A DNA stretch of 64,000 nucleotides from Polynucleobacter arcticus (GCF_013307205.1 NZ_CP028940.1:1657702-1721701), one strand, 5' to 3'; positions 53,952 to 63,172 are shown, counted from the stretch's first letter. Program-made: numbers and translations. Notes: a model not told the origin generated them from the sequence alone.

Positions 53952-55250
53952 CTAGCTCTTTGGGCATCCATTTGCTAATGGCTTTCCAGCAATACGATCC
54001 TTCACCCACTCAAGATACATGGGCGCTGAAACAGCGGGAGTTGTAAAGTGGGTTTGCTGTCCGGGGAGTTGATTTCTGGCAACGTGTGCACCCATTGCGC
54101 ACATCTGCTTTTGATAAAGCTCATGCATGATTGGAGGGACCGCAGTGTCTTTCGTACCCCAGTAAATCACCACAGGCGCTACTGGTTTCACCGGTTTCAC
54201 ACTACCATCCACAAATGCTTTTATCCATGCCAAAGAATTACTAGTCTCAGGCTTTAACAGCGATTTATAGTTATCTCCGTAGGCATAGTTCAATGTATCA
54301 GCCATCACATGGACGCATTTATTTCGTGATAGCTTATCCACAACTGTAACGCCTTCATCCGTAAGCATATCCGTCAGCTGCAGACTAGGGAATGCAGCCT
54401 GAGTACCCCAAAGACCCATCACATAGTGCGCAAATAAAAATACATTGGGGACGTTGGCCTGTGTAAAGCCATTCATGAGTTTTTTTGCAGCCGCCTCATC
54501 TGTGGGTACATTCGGCAGCATGACTGCCAAATCCTCTGGAGCCAATGCAACAAAGCCAAGGTATTGCAGATTATCTGCGGCAGTGCCTTGAAGATCTAAA
54601 TAGTCAGGCACGCTTGCAGCAGCAATAGCGGCTCCACCGCCTTGTGACCAACCATACACTATCGTTTTTTTACCGGCACCCGCCTCTTTCATAGAGCTAG
54701 CCGCTCTTGCAGAGTTAATTACATCTCTGCCATTGGTTTGTGCAACCGCATATTGATGCTTACCACCGCCGCCCAAACCCTGATAGTCGGTAGCCACAAC
54801 TACATAACCTTGATCTATAAACTGTTGACCATTCGGAATTCCAAAATCGGTCCACGAGTCACCATCCGTCAAAAAGTGCTGATTGAGTGAACGAGTGGGA
54901 TCAATGATTTGGGATGGGCCACAATTTTGTGCCGAACCGGTTGTGCCGTGCGCCCAAGCCAAAATAGGTCTGCCCTCTTTTGGTGTCGTACCAATAGGAA
55001 CAATGATTGTTCCAGTGGAGATGGTTTTACGCCCCACAACATCGGAAGAAATGTAAGCAATCCTCCATGCTCGCGCACCTTTAAGGGTGGTTTCTATTTT
55101 TTCTTTCTTAATGACTTGCCCCAATTTACCCTCGGGAGCCATTTTCATGACGGAGGCGTAAAAAGGCGGCATTGGTGGATCGGCATAAACCACTGAATAA
55201 TTGAGGCTCATCAGCGAAGCCAAGGCTAAAGTAGAAAGAAATTTTTTCAT
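53952..55250 (-). CDS. Secreted alpha/beta-hydrolase (secretory lipase family)
   Basis: This 432-residue protein has a signal peptide ending SVVYADP and lipase-type motifs: oxyanion region LAWAHGTTGSAQNC, nucleophile elbow GWSQGGGAA, Asp in WGTKDTAVPP and His in QQTHFTTP. It belongs to the secretory lipase (LIP) group. Conserved Cys pairs suggest periplasmic folding. Substrate may be triglycerides or polyesters. Confidence 0.85.
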   Translation of the reverse strand: MKKFLSTLALASLMSLNYSVVYADPPMPPFYASVMKMAPEGKLGQVIKKEKIETTLKGARAWRIAYISSDVVGRKTISTGTIIVPIGTTPKEGRPILAWAHGTTGSAQNCGPSQIIDPTRSLNQHFLTDGDSWTDFGIPNGQQFIDQGYVVVATDYQGLGGGGKHQYAVAQTNGRDVINSARAASSMKEAGAGKKTIVYGWSQGGGAAIAAASVPDYLDLQGTAADNLQYLGFVALAPEDLAVMLPNVPTDEAAAKKLMNGFTQANVPNVFLFAHYVMGLWGTQAAFPSLQLTDMLTDEGVTVVDKLSRNKCVHVMADTLNYAYGDNYKSLLKPETSNSLAWIKAFVDGSVKPVKPVAPVVIYWGTKDTAVPPIMHELYQKQMCAMGAHVARNQLPGQQTHFTTPAVSAPMYLEWVKDRIAGKPLANGCPKS

Positions 55251-55425
55251 AAAAAAACCTGCTCGGGACTTAGATATTTAATATTAATAAATATATTAAT
55301 CGAATCAGATTACTCATTGGCAAAAACCCGATGGCCCAAATACAAGGTTTGAGGAAATATGAGGGCGGTCACTCAAATACAGTCTTGAGGGTTTTAAAAG
55401 GGTATTTACCTATAATTAAGCCGTA

Positions 55426-56199
55426 ATGCTCATTCTTAAAATCACCATCGTTCCCCTCTTTATTGGCTTAATTACCTTAGCGGGTCGTAAGTGGGGTTCT
55501 GGCGTTGCGGGTCTCATGGGTGCTTTTCCAGTGGTAGCGGGGCCTATCATCACCTTCATTGCACTGGAACAAGGTACTCAATTTGCAGCGCTAACCTCCA
55601 TATCTGCAATCTCGGCTACAGCTGACCTACTGATATTTGGCCTGGTCTATTCTTGGGCATGCATTCGTCTAAGTTGGCCATTAGCCCTCATTGCTGCCTT
55701 AATAGCGTGGTTCATGTTTGCTCTCGCTTTAGCCATGACCTCTCCAAATCTGGGCATGTCCTTAGTCATTGCCGCAATCTCTTTAGTTATCACACCATTT
55801 TTACTGCCCCGTATTCAACCAACTGCCCCGCCCAAAACCAAATTACATGACCTTCCTTGGCGTATGTTGGTTGGTGCTTTATTAACTTTCTCGGTAACTA
55901 CTTTAGCCGCTACCTTAGGTGAGGTTTGGAGCGGGATCTTGGCAGTTTTTCCAGTCATTGGATTAGTGCTCGCTGTATTTACCCATCAGACTTTAGGGCC
56001 CGCTCATGTCACACAGGTTTATCGGGGAATGGTCAAAGGCCTCTATTCATTTGCAGCATTCTTTTTAACATTTACCCTTCTACTAACAACAACATCTATT
56101 TGGTTGGCATGCCTAACATCGATAGTGGTAGCCATCATTACTCAGGTCATTGTGCAATTGATTGCTAGGAAGATTGCAAATCGGGGTGTGACTAGTTAA
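55426..56199 (+). CDS. Polytopic membrane protein of unknown function
   Basis: This 257-residue protein has about seven to eight membrane helices in two similar halves: GLMGAFPVVAGPIITFIAL in the first and SGILAVFPVIGLVLAVFTHQ in the second share an AxFPVxxxxxxxF pattern, suggesting an internal repeat. No named family is certain (a GlpM-like resemblance was considered). It converges on blh with about 50 bases between stops. Confidence 0.7.
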   Translation: MLILKITIVPLFIGLITLAGRKWGSGVAGLMGAFPVVAGPIITFIALEQGTQFAALTSISAISATADLLIFGLVYSWACIRLSWPLALIAALIAWFMFALALAMTSPNLGMSLVIAAISLVITPFLLPRIQPTAPPKTKLHDLPWRMLVGALLTFSVTTLAATLGEVWSGILAVFPVIGLVLAVFTHQTLGPAHVTQVYRGMVKGLYSFAAFFLTFTLLLTTTSIWLACLTSIVVAIITQVIVQLIARKIANRGVTS

Positions 56200-56251
56200 A
56201 GGTCTTATGGTTAGAGGCGCATCATCTTAAGACTACCAAAATCTAAAAAAG

Positions 56252-57112
56252 TTATTGCTGGTAGCGAACCCGATCGATCAGCAACATGTGAGGTACTGTT
56301 AATGCTGCTAAACCTACAAATACCAGTCTCAATAGGCGTTCATAGTTAGGTAGTTCGGGCAAATAAAACCAAGCCAATAAGGCAATGAAAATCACGCCCA
56401 ACATCGGCCCCAGAGACACTAGACCTAGTTTCATGAAATTCAAACCAGAGTAGGCTCCAGTGCGCATCATATGTCTCGAGCTATGCATGCCGCAGAAATA
56501 CAGCGTAAATGAGACTAGTGGAGAGGCTAAGGTAGATAGAAGCGCTACCGCGAGTATTTCCAATCCAACGAGCCATCCTCTATTGAACTGAAAATAGATG
56601 CCGATGAGAATTCCCACTAGCCAGGGCCAAGCTAAGACATGTAAGAATGATGCAATCTGCAATCCAGCATCTGCATCCAGAATCAAAGAGAATAAATTTT
56701 GCATCTCTTCAAAGTGAAAAATCGTTGGCAGAAAAATCATGGATCCACCATATAAAACCCGGGTCACTCTAGGTACCTGGTCATTTAAGTCCCTAGAAAA
56801 GTGCATGACTGAGAGCAGCAAAAAGCTACCCATAAAAAACAGCGGCAACTGCCACCAAATAAAAACGACAAGCATGGATAAGGCTAAGTAAACAATGACA
56901 AATTTTGTCCAGTCTTGCCAACTTTTTAACAGCAGTAGTTTTTGGGCGAAAACAGGATCTAGTGCGCCATGCGGAACACCAAAAAAGAAGATGAGAGCAG
57001 CAAGGATAACTAGGGAAATAGTGGGATTAGCTGGCACAAGCAACATCGAAGTCAGAGCTACGACAATCGCAAGCAAACTAAAAAATAAACCCTGCATTTG
57101 AATCTTATTCAT
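56252..57112 (-). CDS. blh: Beta-carotene 15,15'-dioxygenase (Brp/Blh)
   Basis: This 286-residue membrane protein has the Blh signatures FFGVPHGALDP, LLSVMHFSRD, YFCGMHSSRHMM and ALTVPHMLLIDR. The four His are the expected iron ligands. It cuts beta-carotene into two retinal molecules, giving the rhodopsin chromophore. It is the last gene of the crt operon and its ATG overlaps the crtY stop by one base. Confidence 0.94.
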   Translation of the reverse strand: MNKIQMQGLFFSLLAIVVALTSMLLVPANPTISLVILAALIFFFGVPHGALDPVFAQKLLLLKSWQDWTKFVIVYLALSMLVVFIWWQLPLFFMGSFLLLSVMHFSRDLNDQVPRVTRVLYGGSMIFLPTIFHFEEMQNLFSLILDADAGLQIASFLHVLAWPWLVGILIGIYFQFNRGWLVGLEILAVALLSTLASPLVSFTLYFCGMHSSRHMMRTGAYSGLNFMKLGLVSLGPMLGVIFIALLAWFYLPELPNYERLLRLVFVGLAALTVPHMLLIDRVRYQQ

Positions 57113-58272
57113 TAGTGGCGGGAGATTTTCAAAATCTCTTTGAGGAAAGGGGTGGCTGGCAAAGCCTTAACCACCGAAAGATAATCCAGCAAACTTCCTT
57201 GATCAGATAAAAATCGAACTACTCTCTTGCAATCCACCCTGGAAAATAAGGCCATGAATAGCGATGGCCCTAATTCTGGATTATTCCGAATCACATTAAG
57301 AAAGATGTCATCCATTTTTCGCAATAAGAAAAAGTCTTTGGCATGGGTAGTTGGCACACCAGATTGAGATAAGGAATTTGCACACTGCACAGCCCAATGC
57401 TGAATTCTCTGGAAGGCATATCCCGTTGCAGGTCTTGCAGCGCCGGCCGTTAATCCTGCACGAATATAAGATGGATGGGCATCAGGAGTGCTTGAGGAGA
57501 TATCGTCAATAGCAAGTCCCATCGGAATCATTCCCGACTCTTTCCTGAGTATTCTGTAACCTTGACTACCAATGTACTGGGCCACTGACTCTTCAAGCTT
57601 ATCCACTAAATCATCCTCAAGATAAGGCTGCTCTGCAAACACCGTAAATTCAATTAAAGCCCTCTTCTCTGATTGCGGTAATACATAGTTAAAACCGACG
57701 AACTCCGAGTTTGCCTTGTAAAAATCCATCAGGACTGCCGTATTGGGATCAAATCTAGCTTGATCGCATTCAATCTCATACCCCAGGAATGATTGCCACA
57801 GCTTGGTGCGCTTTAAATCATGCAATGCTTTAGGTCGAGTATCCACTACCGATTTAGTACGCAGTTGACCAAAAGTAGTTTCAAAATACCACCAACCCTG
57901 CTGCCATTTAGGTTCTTTTAATAATGACGAACCCATCCTCAGATCAAGCAATGGGTTCAATGCAATCGATTGAAGGGCTTTCTCATAAAACCGATCCGAA
58001 GATAAGATTTGATAAGGGGCAAAGGAGCAGTCCAAAGAAATTGCTTCTTTTTTTGACTGAATGGTTAATTTGCTCCATTCATGATTGACCAAATCAGAAT
58101 AGGCATTCTCTTGCTGCCCCCAAAAACACCAAGTTCGATCATTCTCATAAACCGTTCTCTGCTCCAGTAAAAGCACTTTTGGAGCCCGCTCCTTCATCTT
58201 GGCTAGCTGCACCCCTAGACTGAGGCCAGCACATCCAGCTCCAATGATCAGCAGATCTAGATCAGTTTGCAT
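57112..58272 (-). CDS. crtY: Lycopene beta-cyclase CrtY
   Basis: This 386-residue FAD protein starts DLLIIGAGCAGLSLGVQLAK and has the RTWCFW motif of CrtY-type cyclases, then the C-terminal region (PAPH-like ARPATGYAFQRIQ). It turns lycopene into beta-carotene in the membrane. Length is typical. It lies 18 bases after crtB. Confidence 0.93.
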   Translation of the reverse strand: MQTDLDLLIIGAGCAGLSLGVQLAKMKERAPKVLLLEQRTVYENDRTWCFWGQQENAYSDLVNHEWSKLTIQSKKEAISLDCSFAPYQILSSDRFYEKALQSIALNPLLDLRMGSSLLKEPKWQQGWWYFETTFGQLRTKSVVDTRPKALHDLKRTKLWQSFLGYEIECDQARFDPNTAVLMDFYKANSEFVGFNYVLPQSEKRALIEFTVFAEQPYLEDDLVDKLEESVAQYIGSQGYRILRKESGMIPMGLAIDDISSSTPDAHPSYIRAGLTAGAARPATGYAFQRIQHWAVQCANSLSQSGVPTTHAKDFFLLRKMDDIFLNVIRNNPELGPSLFMALFSRVDCKRVVRFLSDQGSLLDYLSVVKALPATPFLKEILKISRH

Positions 58273-58290
58273 TAATTGAAATGAGCTAAA

Positions 58291-59214
58291 TTATGAAGAA
58301 CTTTGGCTTAATAAAGCCCGATGAAGATGTGCATCGTGCTGCTTGGGTCGCCGCCAGAAGTTGGGGCTCAGCAATGAGGATGCTAAAGCTTGAACAGTAA
58401 TCACGATTTTTCTTGGCGTAGAGACCACAATACGGCGATGCCAGTACTCATAATTTTGGTTTTTCAGCTCTCTGCCAATTTCTCTATAAACACGAGCTGC
58501 CACTAGTATGGATAACCTTGCCTCCAGCGGCAGATAAGGGAGCCCCTTTTCACCACTTGCATAATATTTTTCTGCGCAATCGAGTAAGTTCGCCACAGCA
58601 CTCTGGATCAATTTTTTTTGCTGCTCATTGGGGTCTATGAGTGCAATTGGCTCGAAATCCTGAACTAGGTTGGCAGGAATGTAACGTCGATTAGCTAAGG
58701 CATCTACTTTTACATCACGGCAAATATTGGTGATCTGCATTGCAATACCAAGATCAATCGCGAACGGGTAAGCAGCCTCATCATGCGTATCTAGTGCCTT
58801 ACTCATCATCAGCCCAACCGTTCCTGCAACCTGATAGCAATACCTTAACAAGGCATCTTGATCTTCTATTCTGACCAATTGCGTATCAGAATCTACGCCC
58901 GCAATTAAATCCAATACGATCGATTTATCAATCTGACATTCATTCAACAAGCTCAAGCCATCATTTAGAACTTCGTTATCTGAATGCTCCAAATTAAATG
59001 CATTTCTTGCTTCTAGTAACTTTTGCCTAGATACGACAACGGAATTCTCTTCATCCCCTAAGTCATCAATATAACGACATAAACGATAAAGGCGAGTAGC
59101 GCGCTCTGAATGAATTTTTCCCAATAAACGGCGAGCCCAATGAAAGCTCCTTCCCTTGTTGGCAAGGACACTTTCAGCACTTGAAAAATTGGTTTGAGTG
59201 CCCACTTTATTCAA
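58291..59214 (-). CDS. crtB: Phytoene synthase CrtB
   Basis: This 307-residue protein has both Asp-rich motifs: LCRYIDDLGDE in the first third and ITNICRDVKVDALANRRYIP in the second. It condenses two geranylgeranyl diphosphates to phytoene. Its start overlaps the crtI end by eight bases. Confidence 0.94.
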   Translation of the reverse strand: MNKVGTQTNFSSAESVLANKGRSFHWARRLLGKIHSERATRLYRLCRYIDDLGDEENSVVVSRQKLLEARNAFNLEHSDNEVLNDGLSLLNECQIDKSIVLDLIAGVDSDTQLVRIEDQDALLRYCYQVAGTVGLMMSKALDTHDEAAYPFAIDLGIAMQITNICRDVKVDALANRRYIPANLVQDFEPIALIDPNEQQKKLIQSAVANLLDCAEKYYASGEKGLPYLPLEARLSILVAARVYREIGRELKNQNYEYWHRRIVVSTPRKIVITVQALASSLLSPNFWRRPKQHDAHLHRALLSQSSS

Positions 59215-60676
59215 TACTTGGTATTAAAGAGTCAATCACTTTGGCCGAGGAAATCACCCCAGGCAAACCAGCTCCCGGATGAGTGCCAGCGCCGACCACA
59301 TAGAGATTTTTCAATCCCTCTGCCCGGTTATGAAAGCGAAACCAGGCTGACTGGCTAAATAAGGGGGCAATTGAAAATCCTGCGCCGTGCTCACTCAAAT
59401 AATTTTTTTCAAAATCTTTTGGTGTCATATAAAAATCTTCGGTAATCGTTTGAGTCAGATTTGGCAAGATCGTTTTACCAAGGGCATCAACTATTCGATC
59501 ACGTAATTTTGGACCCTCAATTGCCCAATCTTGCTGACCCAATAAGTTTGGCACTGGGCAAAGAACGTAAAAGCTATCGCAGCCAGCAGGTGCGAAACTG
59601 GGATCTGTTGCCGTAGGACGATGTAAGTAAAGAGAAAAGTCATCCGACAAGATCTTATGATCAAAAATATCTTTCAGTAGGCCCTGGTAACGCTTTCCGA
59701 GCCAAATAGTATGGTGAGCTACATCGGGATAGGTTTTAGTTGTCCCGAAGTACAGAACAAATAAACCCATAGAAAATTTCGGTTTATTCGCCTTAAAACG
59801 CGTCATCCAGGATTGTTTTTTAGGCTCAACCATACGACGATAAAGATGGGCGGGATCGGCATTAGACACCACGATATCGGCTTTCAATGTTTGACCGCTT
59901 TCTAGTGTTACTCCTTTAATACAGCTATCTTCAATCACTAGGGATTTCACAGTCTTACCCAACTGAATATCAATGCCTTGACGCATCATTAAATTTTCAA
60001 GGGCAACGACGATCGCATTCGTACCACCCATAGCAAAGTGAACGCCATAAGCCCGCTCTAGATAATGAATTAAGCCATAAATACTGGTTGTATCAAATGG
60101 ATTTCCGCCAACCAACAGAGGCTGAATAGAAAAAGCTTGGCGTAATTTGTCATTCTTGAGGTAATGAGTGACTAGTTGCCAAACCGTTTTATAACTCTGC
60201 AGTCGAACCAGTCTTGGGATCTGCTTTAACATAATCCAGAAGCTATCAAAGGACTGGGCCGATAGTTCCGTGAAGCCCACAGCAAAGATACGCTTCGAAT
60301 GCTCCAGTAGGCGCAAATAGCCATCGCAGTCAGCAGGCTCAATTCTCTTAATTTCTGCTAAGGTTTCTTCTAAAGTGCCGCCATAGTCAAAATGCTCACC
60401 ATCGGCATATTCAAACCGGTACCAAGGCTTTAATGGAACTAAATTAATGTAATCAGCAAGCTTTTCATCGAAAAGCTCAAAGAGCTCGTCAAATAAGAAA
60501 GGTGCCGTAATGACGGTAGGACCAGCATCATGACGAAAGCCATTACGTTCAAAGGATTGCGCCCTACCCCCCAATTGATCGGTCCGATCAATTAAGGTCA
60601 CTTTGTAACCCTTTGCTTTCAGACGCAAAGCGCTGGCTATTCCTCCAAATCCTGCGCCGATGACTATGGCGTGCAT
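59207..60676 (-). CDS. crtI: Phytoene desaturase CrtI
   Basis: This 489-residue FAD protein starts AIVIGAGFGGIASALRLKAKG, then LGGRAQSFERNGFRHDAGPT, and closes with the bacterial-type CrtI signature LYVVGAGTHPGAGLPGVISSAK. It desaturates phytoene in four steps to lycopene. Confidence 0.95.
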   Translation of the reverse strand: MHAIVIGAGFGGIASALRLKAKGYKVTLIDRTDQLGGRAQSFERNGFRHDAGPTVITAPFLFDELFELFDEKLADYINLVPLKPWYRFEYADGEHFDYGGTLEETLAEIKRIEPADCDGYLRLLEHSKRIFAVGFTELSAQSFDSFWIMLKQIPRLVRLQSYKTVWQLVTHYLKNDKLRQAFSIQPLLVGGNPFDTTSIYGLIHYLERAYGVHFAMGGTNAIVVALENLMMRQGIDIQLGKTVKSLVIEDSCIKGVTLESGQTLKADIVVSNADPAHLYRRMVEPKKQSWMTRFKANKPKFSMGLFVLYFGTTKTYPDVAHHTIWLGKRYQGLLKDIFDHKILSDDFSLYLHRPTATDPSFAPAGCDSFYVLCPVPNLLGQQDWAIEGPKLRDRIVDALGKTILPNLTQTITEDFYMTPKDFEKNYLSEHGAGFSIAPLFSQSAWFRFHNRAEGLKNLYVVGAGTHPGAGLPGVISSAKVIDSLIPSIE

Positions 60677-60689
60677 ATCATTCTCTCTA

Positions 60690-61649
60690 TCAATGAAGCG
60701 CCTTTACTAGACCGCTGATGTTTTTAGTACATTCCTCTAGCAGTTGGCCTGATTGTGATGGCAACTGAACTAAAGAGAGCTCAGATCTTTTGAGATGCTT
60801 TACTGCAATTTCCTTAGCTGCTTCAACAGGATCAAACGAAATATCTAATCCATGATTCAATTGCTCAAATACAGAAATAATGTTGAGGCGCTCACCGCCA
60901 TTCACACCCTGTAGAGAGTCTGTTGAAGCATCTCTCAAGTCATCAAAGATCTGAAATCCAACCGCAAAATCCTTACAGGCCTGGTAAGCAGTCTGCATAC
61001 TTTTGTCATGCCCACCAAGTAAGAGGACAAACTCTAATGGCAGGCTTAATAAAGCCCCTGACTTAGCCATAACAACCTCAAGATAGGCCTCTAAAGTCAA
61101 TTGGTCGCGCGTAATCGATAAATCAGCAGATTGCCCATAACTTGCCTGAGCCACTCTCTGATGCATGATCTTGAGCATTTGGGGTAGCACGTCAGATTTG
61201 CTGACTTCAGCAAGGACAGCATAGGCAGCGGATAAATAGAAATCACCGCAGCAGATTGCGGTATTTTTGCCAAACTTACTCCACACTGACTCGTGACCAC
61301 GGCGGAATTGATCCCCATCCTGAAGGTCATCATGAATTAGCGAGGCGTTATGCAACAACTCAACGGCAGCTGCAATACAAATAACGTCATGATCATCAAG
61401 GCCAATAGCCTTTCCCGCACTTAAAGCAATACGCGCTCTGAGTCTCTGCCCTCCGGAGCGTAGGTGATACTCAATTGCTTCATTCAAAACAGCAGATCCC
61501 TCTACATTCCTCTCAAAGCCACCAACTAAGGCATTGAGCATGCAGTCTTCCACTTTTTCCAATAGAGCATCTGGTTCGCTATTTAAATAGCTTGGATCTT
61601 CTTCAGCTGAAAAAGTATTACAAATTTCTAGTTGAACGTTTTGAGTCAC
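60690..61649 (-). CDS. crtE: Geranylgeranyl diphosphate synthase CrtE
   Basis: This 319-residue trans-prenyltransferase has GGQRLRAR, first Asp-rich motif DDLQD at 107-111 and second motif DDLRD at 236-240. Within this operon it should make the C20 precursor. The start is GTG at 61647-61649, just after the hairpin that follows the rhodopsin gene. Confidence 0.93.
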   Translation of the reverse strand: MTQNVQLEICNTFSAEEDPSYLNSEPDALLEKVEDCMLNALVGGFERNVEGSAVLNEAIEYHLRSGGQRLRARIALSAGKAIGLDDHDVICIAAAVELLHNASLIHDDLQDGDQFRRGHESVWSKFGKNTAICCGDFYLSAAYAVLAEVSKSDVLPQMLKIMHQRVAQASYGQSADLSITRDQLTLEAYLEVVMAKSGALLSLPLEFVLLLGGHDKSMQTAYQACKDFAVGFQIFDDLRDASTDSLQGVNGGERLNIISVFEQLNHGLDISFDPVEAAKEIAVKHLKRSELSLVQLPSQSGQLLEECTKNISGLVKALH

Positions 61650-61668
61650 TTTGTTTCAGCCTAGGAAA

Positions 61669-61698
61669 AAAAATCTCCGGGATTAACCGGAGATTTTT
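61669..61698 (-). terminator. Terminator/attenuator between rhodopsin gene and crtE
   Basis: A 12-bp stem (61669-61680 with 61687-61698) has a six-base loop and is followed on the minus strand by a run of eight T. It begins 19 bases after the rhodopsin stop. Transcripts from the opsin promoter should mostly end here, with some readthrough or a separate start for crtE. Confidence 0.85.
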
Positions 61699-61716
61699 AG
61701 ATACAGAAGAAAACGA

Positions 61717-62508
61717 TTAGTGCTTTGCTTCAGATTCAGTTACTGCAACATTCCAAATAATCAAACCAAATGCAATCTTATTCAAGACGTCAGCAAGGTT
61801 ATAGATGATATTCAGAGCAGCAGCGCTGTCTGCAGGATTGCTACCTGTAAGGTAACCGAAGAAGTAACCGATTGGATAAATTGCCCAACCAATTGTCACA
61901 ATCCAACGCATTGTATTGAATGCTGATTGAACTGATTTTGGCGCGCTATTTGCATTAATTTTGCTGGCTTCGCCTGCAAAGATTTCATACAAAATGTATG
62001 CCCAACCGATCATACCGATGATGAACGCAGGCCATACAGCTAAGTAGCCGGCTTCGCCAACATAACCACCAACCAACATTACCAAGGTACCAATCATCAA
62101 GCGCCAGAAAACACCACCTGGAACTTTTGCGATTGCTGAAAGGATCAAGTAGAACTCAATCATTAGCAGTGGTACTGTGATCAACCAATCGATATAGCGA
62201 TAAACCGTTGGTGTTGAACCTGTTGCCACCCACACATCACGCATGTAGAAGTAATGAACTGCAGCAATTAAAGTTACAAGGCCTGAAACAGTTAACGACG
62301 TCTTCCACTTAGGAGAGACACGGTCTCTTTCTAAAAAGAAGAATGCAGTGGAAGCAACTAATGCCATTGAAATCAACCAGAAGGAGATTCCAACAAAGTC
62401 ATTTGGCTCCAAAACAGCAGATGCTAATACTGGGGTGCTAGTAAGACCTAATGCCAAACAAGTGCCTAGAGCGATTTTCGCTTTTGACGAAACGGATTTG
62501 AAATTCAT
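61717..62508 (-). CDS. Green-type proton-pumping proteorhodopsin
   Basis: This 263-residue opsin has a cleavable signal peptide (LALGLTSTPVLASA) and seven helices. Key residues, matched to the marine green proteorhodopsin: His85 (H75), Arg104 (R94), proton acceptor Asp107 (D97), Thr111, spectral position Leu115 (L105, green tuning), proton donor Glu118 (E108) and Schiff-base Lys244 (K231). The DTE pattern marks an outward H+ pump. The ATG at 62508 (MNFKSVSSK) follows AGGAGA; a longer frame from 62547 is less likely. Confidence 0.95.
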   Translation of the reverse strand: MNFKSVSSKAKIALGTCLALGLTSTPVLASAVLEPNDFVGISFWLISMALVASTAFFFLERDRVSPKWKTSLTVSGLVTLIAAVHYFYMRDVWVATGSTPTVYRYIDWLITVPLLMIEFYLILSAIAKVPGGVFWRLMIGTLVMLVGGYVGEAGYLAVWPAFIIGMIGWAYILYEIFAGEASKINANSAPKSVQSAFNTMRWIVTIGWAIYPIGYFFGYLTGSNPADSAAALNIIYNLADVLNKIAFGLIIWNVAVTESEAKH

Positions 62509-62945
62509 GATTTCTCCTATGTGGTAATTCCAACTCGTAATGTACACAAAAAAACAAAAGTGCGCTCAAGTCTAGATAGCCCACGTCAAAGAAAGTGCCT
62601 CTAGGCGACTGTAAAGGGGGAATAAAACATAATCTTAGGGTAAGTACCCACTTAACAGACCCCTCTTGATACAAGCTAGCCCCACTAATTAAGATTGGTA
62701 TACGTACTGCAGGAGAGCCCCATGGGATTTGAAACAATCCATAAGATGCAGCCCAAGTTTGTGGGGTCAGCGCAGAGAGGAGGGTTAATTTTGCAAAGCC
62801 CCCCTCGCCAGTGTTGATCAAAGAAATGGATGACATTCCTAGTTATCTAATTATTAGATTATTAAGTTCAATATAATTCATTGGACTGATAATTCAAATT
62901 CATACAGAATCACTTCACAGCACTAAAACAAAAAAGGAGTGAGAA
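62509..62945. other. Divergent intergenic region between rhodopsin and micro-ORFs
   Basis: This stretch must contain the rhodopsin promoter. It holds a TTGAGC at 62564-62569 and TGTACA at 62541-62546 on the minus strand, which is weak support. At 62700-62820 several paired segments are visible: GGATT/AATCC around 62733-62751 and a G-rich/C-rich pairing at about 62777-62811. They could form a structured leader or small RNA. A minus-strand frame (62438-62836) crossing it was judged not to be a gene. Confidence 0.4.
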
Positions 62946-63056
62946 ATGAAAAATCGCCATAACTTATCCGAGGAACTGTATTTCCTCAATCACCAGTTTG
63001 AGCAAGATTTAGCCACATTCTTTGGTAAATTCTCTGGCAAACGAGATCAATCATGA
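62946..63056 (+). CDS. Micro-ORF, 36 aa, charged helical protein
   Basis: An ATG with AGGAG seven bases upstream opens a 36-residue frame (MKNRHNLSEELYFLNHQFEQ... to KRDQS). It is likely helical and acidic/basic mixed. Its stop overlaps the start of the next micro-ORF (ATGA), a sign of coupled translation. No family recognised. Confidence 0.55.
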   Translation: MKNRHNLSEELYFLNHQFEQDLATFFGKFSGKRDQS

Positions 63057-63172
63057 TGACTAACACCTTAAGAAACCTTGGGCCGATACGTTTAGTCATC
63101 GGCCTCACGGTAAACCTTGCTGGACTAGCAATTGCTACTAGTCAATACTTATCACATCATCGTATCTATTAG
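63053..63172 (+). CDS. Micro-ORF, 39 aa, single-pass membrane protein
   Basis: Starts in the overlap with the previous frame (ATG at 63053, a second ATG at 63056). One hydrophobic segment (IRLVIGLTVNLAGLAIATSQYL) follows a short polar N-terminus; ends with SHHRIY. It lies about 70 bases upstream of dps, so could share its transcript. Function unknown. Confidence 0.5.
   Translation: MMTNTLRNLGPIRLVIGLTVNLAGLAIATSQYLSHHRIY

Noticed and set aside
62541..62546. TGTACA in the rhodopsin promoter region as a LitR/CarH operator half
   Set aside because: A single palindromic hexamer without a spaced partner is expected by chance; no repeat of it was seen in the neighbouring light-stress promoters.
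62539..62569. Rhodopsin promoter built from TTGAGC and TACATT
   Set aside because: Spacing is 19 bases for TACATT and the -10 match is weak, so it was not listed as a feature.
62438..62836. 132-codon minus-strand frame overlapping the rhodopsin start
   Set aside because: It overlaps the certain rhodopsin coding region in another frame and its non-overlapping part looks like structured non-coding sequence; no family recognised.
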